50,760 bases of DNA from Micromonospora deserti (GTDB taxonomy: Bacteria > Actinomycetota > Actinomycetes > Mycobacteriales > Micromonosporaceae), in the NCBI RefSeq assembly GCF_003236335.1, contig NZ_POUB01000018.1, positions 1 to 50,760 of the forward strand, given 5' to 3'. Below the pieces are notes generated by a model, which had not been told where the DNA came from, searched no databases, and saw nothing but the letters and a program-made list of their open reading frames with translations. The position numbers were made by a program, and so were the translations under genes. This document shows positions 1 to 8,538 of this stretch, in pieces (the stretch's first letter is position 1; each line of letters begins with the position of its first letter).

Positions 1-432
1 GGGCGGGCTGCTCGGGGCGGTGCCGGTCGCGGTCGACGAGGCTGGGGTAGGCTCCCACACCACCAGGGATTTGCTTCCCCGGTTGGCGGCGTCGCTCCAC
101 GACGTACCGCTGGCGATGTGCAGGTCCGTCGCGATGATCCAGTAGGTCACCGGCGGGCGAGCGCACGAGCGCCGGGTCACGGACTCCACGCGTGCCCACG
201 GTCGAGACGAGGACAGGCGCCCCGTTGTTCAGATCGGTCCAATGCAGACCATCGCGGCTGTGGGCCAGGTAGATCTGCTCGCCGTTGGACGATTCCCCGG
301 TGAAGTGGGCCATCAGATATCCGGCGAACGGGTCAAGCGCGGCCGCTTCCCCGGCGACACCACCGACCAGGACGCCAACAGCAGGCAGGCGGCGGTGAGG
401 GAAGCACCGGCCCGAGTCAGAGCTCTCGACAC
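1..432 (-). pseudogene. GH43-like secreted glycosidase, frameshifted and cut by the window edge
   Basis: A GTG at 432, preceded by a purine-rich GAGGGGGGAG site, opens a signal-peptide-like start (VSRALTRAGASLTAACLLL). That frame stops after about 40 codons. The next frame continues as a convincing glycosidase N-terminus, including LDPFAGYLMAHFTGES, a DGLHWTDLN strip and GVRDPALVRSPAGD. Near position 150 the homology moves to the third frame (YWIIATDLHIASGTSW, then SLVVWE) and degrades again towards position 1. The pattern is typical of five-bladed-propeller GH43-type enzymes that follow a signal peptide. At least two frameshifts are needed, so the gene looks inactive unless the read has errors. 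It begins 16 bases after the stop of the upstream GH43 gene, so the two probably formed one operon. Confidence 0.7.
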
Positions 433-447
433 GAGACTCCCCCCTCT

Positions 448-1848
448 TCAGAGCGTCGGCACGATCGGGCGGATGGTCCCGTCGGCGTTGAACTCCATGC
501 GGTCGATGGTGGTTTCACGGTTGGTACCGTTGCCGGCCGGGACGGCGAAGCGGTGGTAGGCGACATACCAGGTGTCGGTGCCCGGCGCGCGCACCACCGA
601 GTGGTGGCCGGTGCCTTTGATGCCGAGCTCGAGGCGCTTTTGCAGCACGATGCCCCGCTTGGTCCACGGCCCGTACGACGACGAACCGGTCGCGTAGGCG
701 ACGCGGTAGTCCTCGCTGCGCGTGTCGCCTTCGGACCACATGAAGTAGTAGACGCCGTTACGTTTGAACACGAACGGCGCCTCGTTGTACCCGGTTGGGG
801 TGATGACCCGCACCTGAGCCGGATCGAACGAAACCATGTCGCTGTTGAGCCGCACGACCCGGGCAGCGCCCTGCCCCCAGTACAGGTAGGACTGTCCATC
901 ATCGTCGGTGAACACCATCGGGTCGATGGCCTGGCCGGAGTATTGCCCGCTGCGGATCAGCGGCCGCCCGAGTGCGTCGCGGAACGGACCGGTGGGTGAG
1001 TCGGACACCGCCACACCGAGTTGCTTGGCTGTGTTCCCGCTGGCGAGGCCGCCGCTGAAGTACAGGTAGTACTTGCCGTTCTTCGCCGTCACGGCGGGCG
1101 CCCAGGCGGAGTTGTCGGCCCACGACACATCCGGACCGTGGTCGAGAATCACCCCGTGGTCGGTCCAGTTAATCAGATCGCTGGAGGAGAAGGCCTTGTA
1201 GTACGTGCCGCTCCAGCCGGCGTATCCGTCGGTGGTGGGGTACAGGTAGTAGCGTCCGTTGAACGTAGTGATGTGCGGATCCGCGAACAGCCCGGGGATC
1301 ACGGGACCCTTCGTCGTCTTCGGCGCCCACGGGGTGGTGAGGCGGAAGGAACTGTCCGCGCGGAAGAGCGCGGTGTCCTGGTACGTGTCGAGCCAGAGAG
1401 CGAAGTCGCGGTGCCGGATGCGACGGGACGGATAGTTGTACGACACGAACGACACTGAGCCCGCGGTGACCGAGCCGTCTACGGCGCAAAACGTGGCGTC
1501 GGCGCGGAACGTCGCGTCACCGGTGTTGGCGTCGACGCTAAGCCGATAATTGCTGTGCCGCAGGAACAGTCCGCTCTTGGTCTGCAGGGAGTAGCACGCG
1601 GGCGACGCCAGCCCGTTCACGACCGTAAAGGTCGCATCCTGTTTGGTCTGTGCCGTGCTGCTCGACGTGACGGTTTCGAGCTGGCCGAGCGAGTTGACGT
1701 GGCGGACGTACCGGCCGGGGAAGTTCACCGACTCCAGCGAGTGCGCCCCCGTCGGCAGTGTGGCGGCGGACATGGCCGCGGAAGGGCCGACGAGCGTCAG
1801 CCCTGTAGCGACCGCCAAAAGGATGAAGGCATTGAACAGGCGTCTCAT
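448..1848 (-). CDS. Secreted AbfB-domain GH43 family arabinofuranosidase/xylosidase
   Basis: A 466-residue extracellular hydrolase predicted to cut arabinose- or xylose-containing plant polysaccharide side chains. The ATG at 1848 has AGGAGAGG eight bases upstream. Residues 1-30 are a signal peptide (MRRLFNAFILLAVATGLTLV). Residues about 37-165 form an AbfB/CBM42-type arabinose-binding beta-trefoil with repeated 'RYVRH', 'FLRHSNYRLSV' and 'IRHRDFALWL' strips. From about 175 a GH43 propeller follows: FADPHIT holds the general-base Asp, IDPMVFTDDDG the pKa-tuning Asp, and YNEAPFVFKRNG the acid Glu. All three catalytic carboxylates are present. The frame is open further upstream, but without a signal peptide or ribosome site. 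The exact substrate cannot be read from sequence. Confidence 0.9.
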   Translation of the reverse strand: MRRLFNAFILLAVATGLTLVGPSAAMSAATLPTGAHSLESVNFPGRYVRHVNSLGQLETVTSSSTAQTKQDATFTVVNGLASPACYSLQTKSGLFLRHSNYRLSVDANTGDATFRADATFCAVDGSVTAGSVSFVSYNYPSRRIRHRDFALWLDTYQDTALFRADSSFRLTTPWAPKTTKGPVIPGLFADPHITTFNGRYYLYPTTDGYAGWSGTYYKAFSSSDLINWTDHGVILDHGPDVSWADNSAWAPAVTAKNGKYYLYFSGGLASGNTAKQLGVAVSDSPTGPFRDALGRPLIRSGQYSGQAIDPMVFTDDDGQSYLYWGQGAARVVRLNSDMVSFDPAQVRVITPTGYNEAPFVFKRNGVYYFMWSEGDTRSEDYRVAYATGSSSYGPWTKRGIVLQKRLELGIKGTGHHSVVRAPGTDTWYVAYHRFAVPAGNGTNRETTIDRMEFNADGTIRPIVPTL

Positions 1849-2652
1849 GTCATCCCTCTCCTGACCCGCGTGGGGGCATGCGGAATTCGGCCACCCATCG
1901 ATCAATGCGCCGATCATGGCGGCGTGTTCAGTACTGGCGCGGGTTTTTGGATGGCCAGCCCGCCCGTCGTGCTGAACGGACCGACGTGATGGTGGTTGCC
2001 CCGGCGAGCCCACCGCTCGTGGCCCGGTCCCAGGTGTAGCCCGTAGGTCCGCGATGACTGTGACGCTGCGTCGCGCACCTGTCCCGACATCGGCCTCCGC
2101 GCGCCGACCTGCCCTGAGCCGGCGCGCAGACAAACGAATGTGTCTGACAGTTTGCACCGAGGGCATCCAAGTGTCAATCGATCGCCTCAGATGTGTGCGA
2201 GCGACGCGTTCCATCGCTGGCCAGCGCACATCATTACGGTCAGCACCGCCTTGTCACCCGACCCGCGCCGGAGTCAGGCCGGGTCGCCTCAACGGCTCGC
2301 GGTGATTCAGCACGCAGCATGCTGCGCTGCAACGTCCAACGCTTGCGTGGGGTCGCGAATGGGGCGCGCCGTGTTGCCCCTGCTGCCAGACGCGTGGAAC
2401 AAGCTGACGCGGATCGAGTGACAGTCACACGTCCTTAGGGCGCGCTATCTGTTATATGTGGTCTCGGGAGCCGAACAACGACCGCATAGTCTGCTGAGAG
2501 ACCGACTTCCCTCGCTCCGGGCGCTTGGGATGTAATGGACACCTGCCGCCGCTTAACCTCGGGTCCGTGGCCACACCCAACACCCTCAATTCGGCTTTCG
2601 TCGTGGTCGCTACGTACCGGAGGCCAGGTAGGCGGCGAGGATGTGACGTGGC
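1849..2652. other. Non-coding stretch upstream of the GH43 gene
   Basis: About 800 bases without a convincing gene on either strand. Open frames here have no ribosome site, no recognisable domain and unconvincing codon use. It must contain the promoter of the GH43 operon (minus strand), but I see no clear palindromic LacI-type operator. The right end merges into a decayed transporter gene. Confidence 0.5.
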
Positions 2653-2804
2653 GGCTGGTTAGGGCGGCCAGCAGCGGAGCACCGGTGCGCTGATAGACCA
2701 GCACGGACAGGGCGAGCATGGTGTCTCGGCGCTCACTAGCAGTGCGTTTTCGGTGAACAGGATGCGGAAGCCAGCTACCGCGTACACGCCGCGGTAGCTG
2801 GCGT
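2653..2804 (-). pseudogene. Remnant of an MFS transporter N-terminus
   Basis: Read on the minus strand from 2804, one frame gives SYRGVYAVAGFRILFTENAL and the next gives MLALSVLVYQRTGAPLLAAL. Joined, these resemble the first loop and first transmembrane helix of actinobacterial MFS efflux proteins, in which a short 'YR..fav..fr.lf' lead is followed by 'aLalLVY.RTGSPLLaAL'. A frameshift separates the halves and nothing transporter-like follows, so this is a decayed fragment of about 50 codons. It overlaps the hairpin at 2770-2802. Confidence 0.5.
2770..2802 (-). terminator. Perfect 13-bp hairpin after the HExxH gene
   Basis: GCCAGCTACCGCG (2770-2782) and its exact reverse complement (2790-2802) flank a 7-base loop. 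It lies 33 bases beyond the stop of the HExxH gene on the minus strand, which is where a transcription terminator is expected. There is no clear U-run, as is common in actinobacteria. It also falls at the start of the MFS remnant. Confidence 0.55.
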
Positions 2805-2834
2805 TCGAGCGAGGTGGCGCGGTCCGCGTGCCGG

Positions 2835-4355
2835 TCACCGACCGGCCGCGCCGTCAGCCTGGACCAGGCCGGCTTCGACCAGTTGGCGCAGCCCGGACTG
2901 GAATTGCCGGCCGGCCTCCTCGGGGCCGACCGCACCGGCCACCGCCTCGGTGTATCCGGCACGCAGCGTGGCGTAGTCCCGCCCGTCGCACAGCGCGAAG
3001 ATCAGCCACGAGCTGAGGTTGAGCCAATGTACCCGCGGCGGCGACGCCGTACCCAGGACGAGCCGCCGCTGGTCCGCCAGGCTGAGCGCCCCGGTCGGTT
3101 CGACCGCGCGGTAACGCCCGGCGTCCGCCATGGCACCGGTAGCTGCTCTCGGCGCCGAGGAAGCGGACTCGTCAGCGGCCGACCACGCGGCGCGTACGCC
3201 GGGTGCTATCCGTTCCAGCGCGTCCACTAGCCACATGGTGAACTGCCGGCCATACGGGGTGAGCAGGTGCGCGAACCGCCGCTCCAGCTGCTCGCCCAGG
3301 TAACTCGCGCGGGCCAGCGGCGTCGCGTACCGCTGGGCCCCCTCCAGCCCGCGGGTGGGGATACTGACCGCGGCCCCGGGTGGCGGCTCGCCGTACTGGT
3401 CGCGTATCCATGGTTCAGCATTCCGGCTTGCGGCCTGGAACAGGACAGTATGGACGTAGACATGCAGGGCGAACAGCACCCGCATGACCGACCACCGGGC
3501 CACTCGCCAGGGTATCGGCACGACGTCGGCCTCGGGGTCGGTCCGTTCGAAGACGAGCGCGCCGCACCGGATGATCTCGAACAGGACAAGGTGCAGGCCC
3601 TCGTGCAGGATCGTGCCGGCCGCGTCCCACGGGTTGCGAAGTTGCTGTGGCGCGATGAATATCGTCGCCGGAAACCCGTCACCGCCGGCCTTGGAATACA
3701 GCGGTCCGTCCAGGGAGTCGTCACTGGCCAGGACCACCAGCCCAATCCGGGCCAGTACCTGGGACGCCACCTGTGGCATCAGGGCAGAAAGCAGTTCCGC
3801 CCCCTGCCGGAGTCCGGCCAGCGACTCCGGCGTCGGTGCGATCGGCGCGACCGCGGTCGGGCTGGGAAACGATCGGGCCAGCAGTTCCCACAGCCGGGCC
3901 CGGAATGGGTCGCTGTCGTTGGCGATGTCAGTCCACACCCAGGCCGGGCCGAGGCCAGGCCAGGCGTGCTGGACCGGGCCGGCGTGGCGCTGGCTGGGGC
4001 CGGTGCCGGCCGGGTGGGGATCGTCGGCCGGTGCGGGGTCGTCGGTGGGCAGGAACCGGGTCAGGTCCGGACCGGGGCCCAGAACCGCCCGGCACCCGTC
4101 CTCCTGCAGGGCGGCCTCAAAGGCGTTGCGGACCACCGGATCGCGCAACAGCGGCCGGAGGATGGCATTATCGGCGGCGGCCATCGCCGCCGCAGCCGGG
4201 GCCAGGTCGGGCCGGCATGCGCCGAGCGCCGTGAGACCGACCCTCAGCCGGGCCAGGTTGCGCCGCTCGATCGCGGCGCCGTCACCGAACTCGGGGTGCC
4301 TGGTCAGCAGCCGGTCGATCTCGGCCGGGGTATCGGATTCGTCGATCACAGTCAT
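2835..4355 (-). CDS. HExxH-motif protein, candidate alpha-ketoglutarate-dependent RiPP peptide beta-hydroxylase
   Basis: A 506-residue cytosolic protein. The ATG at 4355 has an AGGAG-containing site; an earlier in-frame TTG at 4430 lacks one and would run through a hairpin. The key motif is ILHEGLHLVLFE, with H251, E252 and H255 forming an HExxH metal site. The N-terminal half is helical, Ala/Pro-rich and has a disordered linker at about 103-130. The C-terminal 60 residues (about 445-506) look like a separate small helical domain ('PRVHWLNLSSWLIFALCDG'). The layout matches the 'HEXXH motif domain' family (TIGR04267 type) found beside or fused to radical-SAM RiPP enzymes and now considered Fe(II)/alpha-ketoglutarate peptide hydroxylases. 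The adjacent precursor-like peptide supports this. No radical-SAM partner is nearby. Its substrate is inferred, and a metalloprotease role cannot be excluded. Confidence 0.65.
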   Translation of the reverse strand: MTVIDESDTPAEIDRLLTRHPEFGDGAAIERRNLARLRVGLTALGACRPDLAPAAAAMAAADNAILRPLLRDPVVRNAFEAALQEDGCRAVLGPGPDLTRFLPTDDPAPADDPHPAGTGPSQRHAGPVQHAWPGLGPAWVWTDIANDSDPFRARLWELLARSFPSPTAVAPIAPTPESLAGLRQGAELLSALMPQVASQVLARIGLVVLASDDSLDGPLYSKAGGDGFPATIFIAPQQLRNPWDAAGTILHEGLHLVLFEIIRCGALVFERTDPEADVVPIPWRVARWSVMRVLFALHVYVHTVLFQAASRNAEPWIRDQYGEPPPGAAVSIPTRGLEGAQRYATPLARASYLGEQLERRFAHLLTPYGRQFTMWLVDALERIAPGVRAAWSAADESASSAPRAATGAMADAGRYRAVEPTGALSLADQRRLVLGTASPPRVHWLNLSSWLIFALCDGRDYATLRAGYTEAVAGAVGPEEAGRQFQSGLRQLVEAGLVQADGAAGR

Positions 4356-4389
4356 GATCACCTTACTCCTGGGCCAGCGTGCCGGGAAC

Positions 4390-4420
4390 GGGGTACGGGG
4401 CCGTCTCGGCCCCGTACCCC
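4390..4420 (-). promoter_or_regulatory. Perfect 13-bp hairpin between precursor and enzyme genes (attenuator/partial terminator)
   Basis: GGGGTACGGGGCC (4390-4402) and its exact complement (4408-4420) enclose a 5-base loop. It starts 6 bases after the stop of the small peptide gene and ends 34 bases before the start of the HExxH gene. RiPP operons often place a leaky terminator here so that precursor mRNA exceeds enzyme mRNA. It could also protect the precursor mRNA 3' end. Confidence 0.6.
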
Positions 4421-4426
4421 CGTTGA

Positions 4427-4567
4427 TCAACGGGCGGTGGGGGCCGGCCCGTTGTTCGGCGGCTGCCAGCCCCGCTCGGCCGCGTTGTCGTGGCTCACGG
4501 CCGGCGGCTCGATCTCGGCAAGCTGGCTAACCAGGTCGGTCGGAACTGGTACAGCGGAGGTCGGCAT
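4427..4567 (-). CDS. 46-residue RiPP precursor-like peptide
   Basis: The ATG at 4567 has a near-ideal GGAAGGAG site six bases upstream, so translation looks strong. An upstream in-frame ATG at 4636 lacks such a site. The peptide begins MPTSAVPVPTDLVSQLAEIE, an amphipathic leader-like half with D/L/E residues, and ends in a polar tail, RGWQPPNNGPAPTAR. There is no signal peptide, cysteine or FxSxx C-terminus. The HDN and PPNNGP parts contain His, Asp and Asn, the residue types hydroxylated by HExxH peptide hydroxylases in known systems. The gene lies directly upstream of the HExxH gene on the same strand, separated by a strong hairpin. I recognise no named family. The precursor role is inferred from size, context and expression signals. 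Confidence 0.6.
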   Translation of the reverse strand: MPTSAVPVPTDLVSQLAEIEPPAVSHDNAAERGWQPPNNGPAPTAR

Positions 4568-4632
4568 GTGGCGCTCCTTCCGTCGGGGCACGGACCGGTC
4601 GTCCGGCCGAACGCCACCATCGTGCGCGATGA

Positions 4633-7617
4633 TCATCTGAACGAGATCTGATCCAGATCTGCGGGGTCCGGCGGGCCGTCCTCCTCTTGATCACCGTCGA
4701 TCGGGGCCAGCAGCCGCTGGATCTCAGCCAGCTTCGGGTGGCGGCCCAGCCGCTGGTACAGCCGACGGGAGGCGGACAGCAGCCGCTTCGCCTCGTCGAG
4801 GTGCCCGACGTCGATCGCGAGCTCACCGAGGCTGAACAGGGCCAGCGCCTCCCCGCGTCGATCGCCGTTGGTGCGGAAGAATCGATGGGCGGCGCGCAGG
4901 TCGGTCTCCGCCAGGGTGAAGTCGCCCAGTGTGCGGTATACCCGACCCTGCTCGCAGCGCACCAACGCCAACCCACGCCCATCGGCGGTGGCGGCGAAGT
5001 CGTCGTGCGCCCGCCGGAGTTGCTCGGTCGCCAGGTGCAGGTCACCGGCGTCGCGGTGGACCTGTGCCAGCCAGTAGCGCGAGTAGGCCCCCCCGCGCTT
5101 GTCACCGGCCAGCTCAAAGCCGGCCAGCGAGTGAAGCAGTTCCGCCGCCGCCTCGCCGCTGCGCCCCTGCCGGAAACGCTGGATGCCGAGGTCGTGCTGG
5201 ACATGCGCGGCCCCGCGTACGTCCCCGGTGGCGGTGAACAGCTCCAGCGCGTGGGCGAGGGACGACTCAGCCGCTACCAGATCTCCGGTCAGGCGGGCGA
5301 TCACGCCGAGCAGATTCCAGGCGTAGCCGGCCAACCGGGACTCGCCTCGCTGGCCCAGCAGATGCGCGGCGCGGCGCAGGCAGTCACGCGCCTGCTCCAG
5401 CTCACTGAGGTGCACCAGCAACTCACCGAGGATCAGCAGCAGTCGAGATTCGGCATGCCGGTCACCAGCCTGCCGGGCGACGTGCAGGGCCCGCTCACAC
5501 ACCTGCCGCCAGGGTGCCCAGTCCGACCAGACAGTGATCAGCGGGTGCAGGTGGTACGGCAGCTCCCAGGCCGCGTCGAGCTGACTCGCGTCGACGGCCC
5601 AGCTGGCGGCGGCGAGCAGATCGTCCCGCTCAATGTCGTACCAAGTGGGCAGGGCGGCGGGCGCGAGCGGCGCCGCCTGGTCCGCCGGCCAGCGCGGGCC
5701 GTCGCCGGTCAGGACCGGGAAGAAGGCGTACGGCAACCGCGCGGCCCGGTCGGCCAGGCACAACCACCCGCCCAGCACGCGTATCAGCGCGGCCTCCCGC
5801 TCCTCGGCAGTCTCCTCAACAAACGCCCGCTCGGCGGCGTACGCGGCGACCAGATCGTGCATGCGGTAGTGCGGCTGGCCCAACGGCCCGGGCGCGGTGA
5901 CGCTGAGCAGATGCGCCTCGATGGCCTGGTCGAGCGCCCGGTTCACCTCGGCGGGCACGCGGTCCAGCAGGGCCGCCGGCGCCCATCCCGGGACCCGCGC
6001 GGTGGCCAGCAGGCCCATCCGGCGCAGGACCCGCCGGGCAGTCGGGCCCAGCGGCTGGTAGGAGACGGCCAGGCTGGCCCGAACCGCGAGATCGCCGACG
6101 GCCAGTTCGTCCAGCCGGTCCTGGCTGCGGGCCATCCGCGCGACCAGGTCGCCGACCTGCCAGTCGGGCCGGGCCGCCAGCCGGGCACCGGCGGCGCGCA
6201 GGGCCAGCGGCAAGTACTCACAATGGGCGGCCAGCTCTTCGGCCCCGTCCCTTCCGGCTGCCACGACCCGGTTTCCAGCTACCCGGGTCAGCAGCTCCAC
6301 CGCCTGCGCGGGGAGCAACGCGCCCACCGGTATCACCACCGCACCGGCCAGCCCGGCCAACCGGTGGCGGCTGGTAACGATGACCGCGCCGCCGCAACCG
6401 GACATCAGCGGCCGCACCTGTGCCTCGTCGGCGGCGTCGTCGAGCACGACCAGCAGTTCCCGGTCGGCCATCGCGGTGCGGTACAGGGCGGTACGCTCCT
6501 CGGCGTCGGAAGGCACCCCGTCCACGCCGAGGCCGCGCAAAAATCGTCGCTGGATCTCGGTGGGTGGTACCCGGTGCAGGCCGCCGCCGAGTTCGGCGAA
6601 GAACTGCCCCGCCGGGTACCGGTGGCGCAACGCGTGTGCCGCCTCGACGGCGAGGGTTGACTTGCCAGCGCCGGGCGGGCCGGTGATGACGACCAGAACG
6701 GGCGCGCGGCGTTCGTCCGACGCGGCCCGGCCATCGAAGGCGGACATGATGGCGGCGAACTCGTCCGGCCGGTCCACCAGATCGGCGCAGGCAGGCGGTA
6801 GTTGGCGCGGCACCCTCGGCGCTACCCATTCAGTGTCCGGCGCGGCCGTCCGAGCATGCGGGGAGGCTGTCCCGCGAAGGATTGCGCGCTCCAGGTCGCG
6901 CAGTGCTTCACCGGGTTCGATGCCCAACTCATCGGCGAAGATTCGATGTGCCTGGCGGTACGCGTCCAGCGCCGCGGCGACCCGCCCGCAGGCATGCAGC
7001 GCCGTCATCAACTGGTGCCAGAGCCTTTCTCGCAGCGGGTGCTCGGCGACGAGCTCCGTCAGCTCCGGTACCAGCTCCGCCGGCCGCCCGCAGCGCAGCT
7101 TGACGCTGATCCGCTCCTCCAGGGCGGCGACCCGGCGCTCCTCAAGGGCAAGAAGTTCCGCCGCCAACGCCGAGGAATCCAGGCCCGCCATCGGGCTGCC
7201 CCGCCAGAGCCCGATCGCCCGGTCCAGCAAGCTCGCGGCGACCTCGTCGCGCCCCTGCTCGGTCGCTGTCCGGGCCTGTGCGGTGAGCCGGTCGAACTCA
7301 GCGATGTCGACTACGGACGGCGGGACGGCGAGCAGGTATCCGCCGGTCCGAGTGACGATCAGAGCATCCGACGTCGCACCGCCGCGGGACAGTGCGGCCC
7401 GTAGCCGCCGTACCCGATCACGGATCTGACCTACGGCGGTGCGCGGCGGGTCGCCCTCCCACAGGGCGTCCACCAGGCGCTGAATGGTGACGACCTGGTT
7501 GGCGTTCAGCAGCAGCACCGCGAGGAGGAGCTGTTGACCCCGACCACTGACAGGGACCGGGCCGCCGCGATCCCACACCTCCAGCGGGCCCATCAGCCGG
7601 AAGCGCAAGTTCTCCAT
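4633..7617 (-). CDS. SARP/AfsR-family transcriptional regulator with NB-ARC ATPase and TPR domains
   Basis: A 994-residue regulator. The ATG at 7617 follows GGGGGAC; the open frame extends about 18 codons upstream without a better site. Residues 1-100 form an OmpR/SARP-type winged helix (MENLRFRLMGPLEV, 'LLLAVLLLNAN'). Residues 100-245 are the bacterial transcriptional activation domain (WRGSPMAG to ELGIEPGEALRDLE). An STAND/NB-ARC ATPase follows, with Walker A GPPGAGKST at about 313-321 and Walker B-like LLVVLDDA. The last 350 residues are TPR-like helices. AfsR-type proteins activate specialised metabolite clusters. This gene ends 65 bases before the precursor peptide in the same direction, so it is the likely activator of, or a co-transcribed partner in, the RiPP-like locus. 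Confidence 0.88.
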   Translation of the reverse strand: MENLRFRLMGPLEVWDRGGPVPVSGRGQQLLLAVLLLNANQVVTIQRLVDALWEGDPPRTAVGQIRDRVRRLRAALSRGGATSDALIVTRTGGYLLAVPPSVVDIAEFDRLTAQARTATEQGRDEVAASLLDRAIGLWRGSPMAGLDSSALAAELLALEERRVAALEERISVKLRCGRPAELVPELTELVAEHPLRERLWHQLMTALHACGRVAAALDAYRQAHRIFADELGIEPGEALRDLERAILRGTASPHARTAAPDTEWVAPRVPRQLPPACADLVDRPDEFAAIMSAFDGRAASDERRAPVLVVITGPPGAGKSTLAVEAAHALRHRYPAGQFFAELGGGLHRVPPTEIQRRFLRGLGVDGVPSDAEERTALYRTAMADRELLVVLDDAADEAQVRPLMSGCGGAVIVTSRHRLAGLAGAVVIPVGALLPAQAVELLTRVAGNRVVAAGRDGAEELAAHCEYLPLALRAAGARLAARPDWQVGDLVARMARSQDRLDELAVGDLAVRASLAVSYQPLGPTARRVLRRMGLLATARVPGWAPAALLDRVPAEVNRALDQAIEAHLLSVTAPGPLGQPHYRMHDLVAAYAAERAFVEETAEEREAALIRVLGGWLCLADRAARLPYAFFPVLTGDGPRWPADQAAPLAPAALPTWYDIERDDLLAAASWAVDASQLDAAWELPYHLHPLITVWSDWAPWRQVCERALHVARQAGDRHAESRLLLILGELLVHLSELEQARDCLRRAAHLLGQRGESRLAGYAWNLLGVIARLTGDLVAAESSLAHALELFTATGDVRGAAHVQHDLGIQRFRQGRSGEAAAELLHSLAGFELAGDKRGGAYSRYWLAQVHRDAGDLHLATEQLRRAHDDFAATADGRGLALVRCEQGRVYRTLGDFTLAETDLRAAHRFFRTNGDRRGEALALFSLGELAIDVGHLDEAKRLLSASRRLYQRLGRHPKLAEIQRLLAPIDGDQEEDGPPDPADLDQISFR

Positions 7618-7699
7618 CCGTCCCCCGACTGCTCGGTGGTTACACGATACCCGCCCTCGATCCACTCGCATCTCGCTCCCGAACGGGGGGCTGTCGTGT

Positions 7700-8440
7700 C
7701 GTCAGGCGGGGTTAGTACTCCAGCCGTACGTGGTGTCGTCGAAACCTGCGCTGGTAGTGGCTGATCGGGGCCGTGGCACAGGTGGTAGGCCCAACGGCCC
7801 AGTCGTAGAGTCTTGGACCTTTGGCGCCATCGCCGCAGCTGCGGCGCTTCCACGCCAGGGCCGGTGCCGCCGCGGCGAGGGCGTCAGCGCGAGCGCTACC
7901 ACCGTTCGTGGGGATCTACGACTGCGAGGGACCGCCAAGACGTAACCGACGCGCCGTTGTTGCAGCTCGATCCGAAACTTGCTGTCTTGACCGTAGGCCT
8001 CGTCGGCGGTGACCCAGCGGGCGGACACGCCCGCGTCGAGGGCACGAGCCAGCATCCGTAGCCCGAGGGCGGGCTTGGTGGCGAACCGGACCGCAGGACC
8101 CACGCCCGCCTCGGCGCGCCGCTCCGCGTCAGGGCACCCATTTCTGCGGCAAGCACAACTCCCGGTTCAGCAGCACCCGCCCGTCCAAGCTGGCATACGC
8201 GCAGAACACCCCGATCTGGCAGTTCTCTGTGCGCCCCGCTGTCCCGGAGTACTGGCGCTGCACCCCGGCGGACTTGACACCCTTCTCAGGAACCCGGTGT
8301 CATCAATGGTCAGCACCCCAGCCGGATGACCGAGATGGTTCACGACATACCCGCGCAGGTCATCCCGGACCGCGTCTGGATCTGGCCGGTACGCCTCAGC
8401 GCGGGACTCGGCGCCAGGCCCCGAGGGGCGTAGGGTCTCC
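7700..8440 (-). mobile_element. Degraded IS701-family transposase
   Basis: Minus-strand fragments in successive frames line up with IS701-type DDE transposases. In order they are PDPDAVRDDLRGYVV then [10 protein letters not shown] (8320-8400), then [20 protein letters not shown] through [16 protein letters not shown]. After another shift come [20 protein letters not shown] and WVTADEAYG, then GPRLYDWAVG, and finally AYHLCHGPD near 7780. At least three frameshifts plus a deletion before AYHLCHGPD are needed. The N-terminus is missing and no terminal inverted repeats could be placed. It is a dead relic. It stops about 30 bases before the first operator of the oxalate/formate island, so an old insertion or deletion may have trimmed that promoter region. 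Confidence 0.8.
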
Positions 8441-8470
8441 AGATCGCCATCGACGGCTAAGGGTTCGGCA

Positions 8471-8487
8471 TTGCATACCGTATCCAA
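8471..8487 (+). promoter_or_regulatory. Operator of the oxalate regulon in front of fdsGBAD
   Basis: The 17-mer TTGCATACCGTATCCAA is a near-perfect palindrome, one base off TTGCATACNGTATGCAA. It is the best single copy in the window and lies 52 bases before the fdsG start. I could not assign a confident -35/-10 pair here. Confidence 0.65.
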
Positions 8488-8538
8488 CGCGCCGTATCCT
8501 GGAGCCCAGCAGTCGTGGCGATCGGAGGTGCGGTGGCG

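Noticed and set aside
4687..6660. Long plus-strand open frame of over 650 codons opposite the SARP gene
   Set aside because: It is antisense to a gene with clear domains and its translation has no recognisable fold; GC-rich actinobacterial genes routinely leave such open frames.
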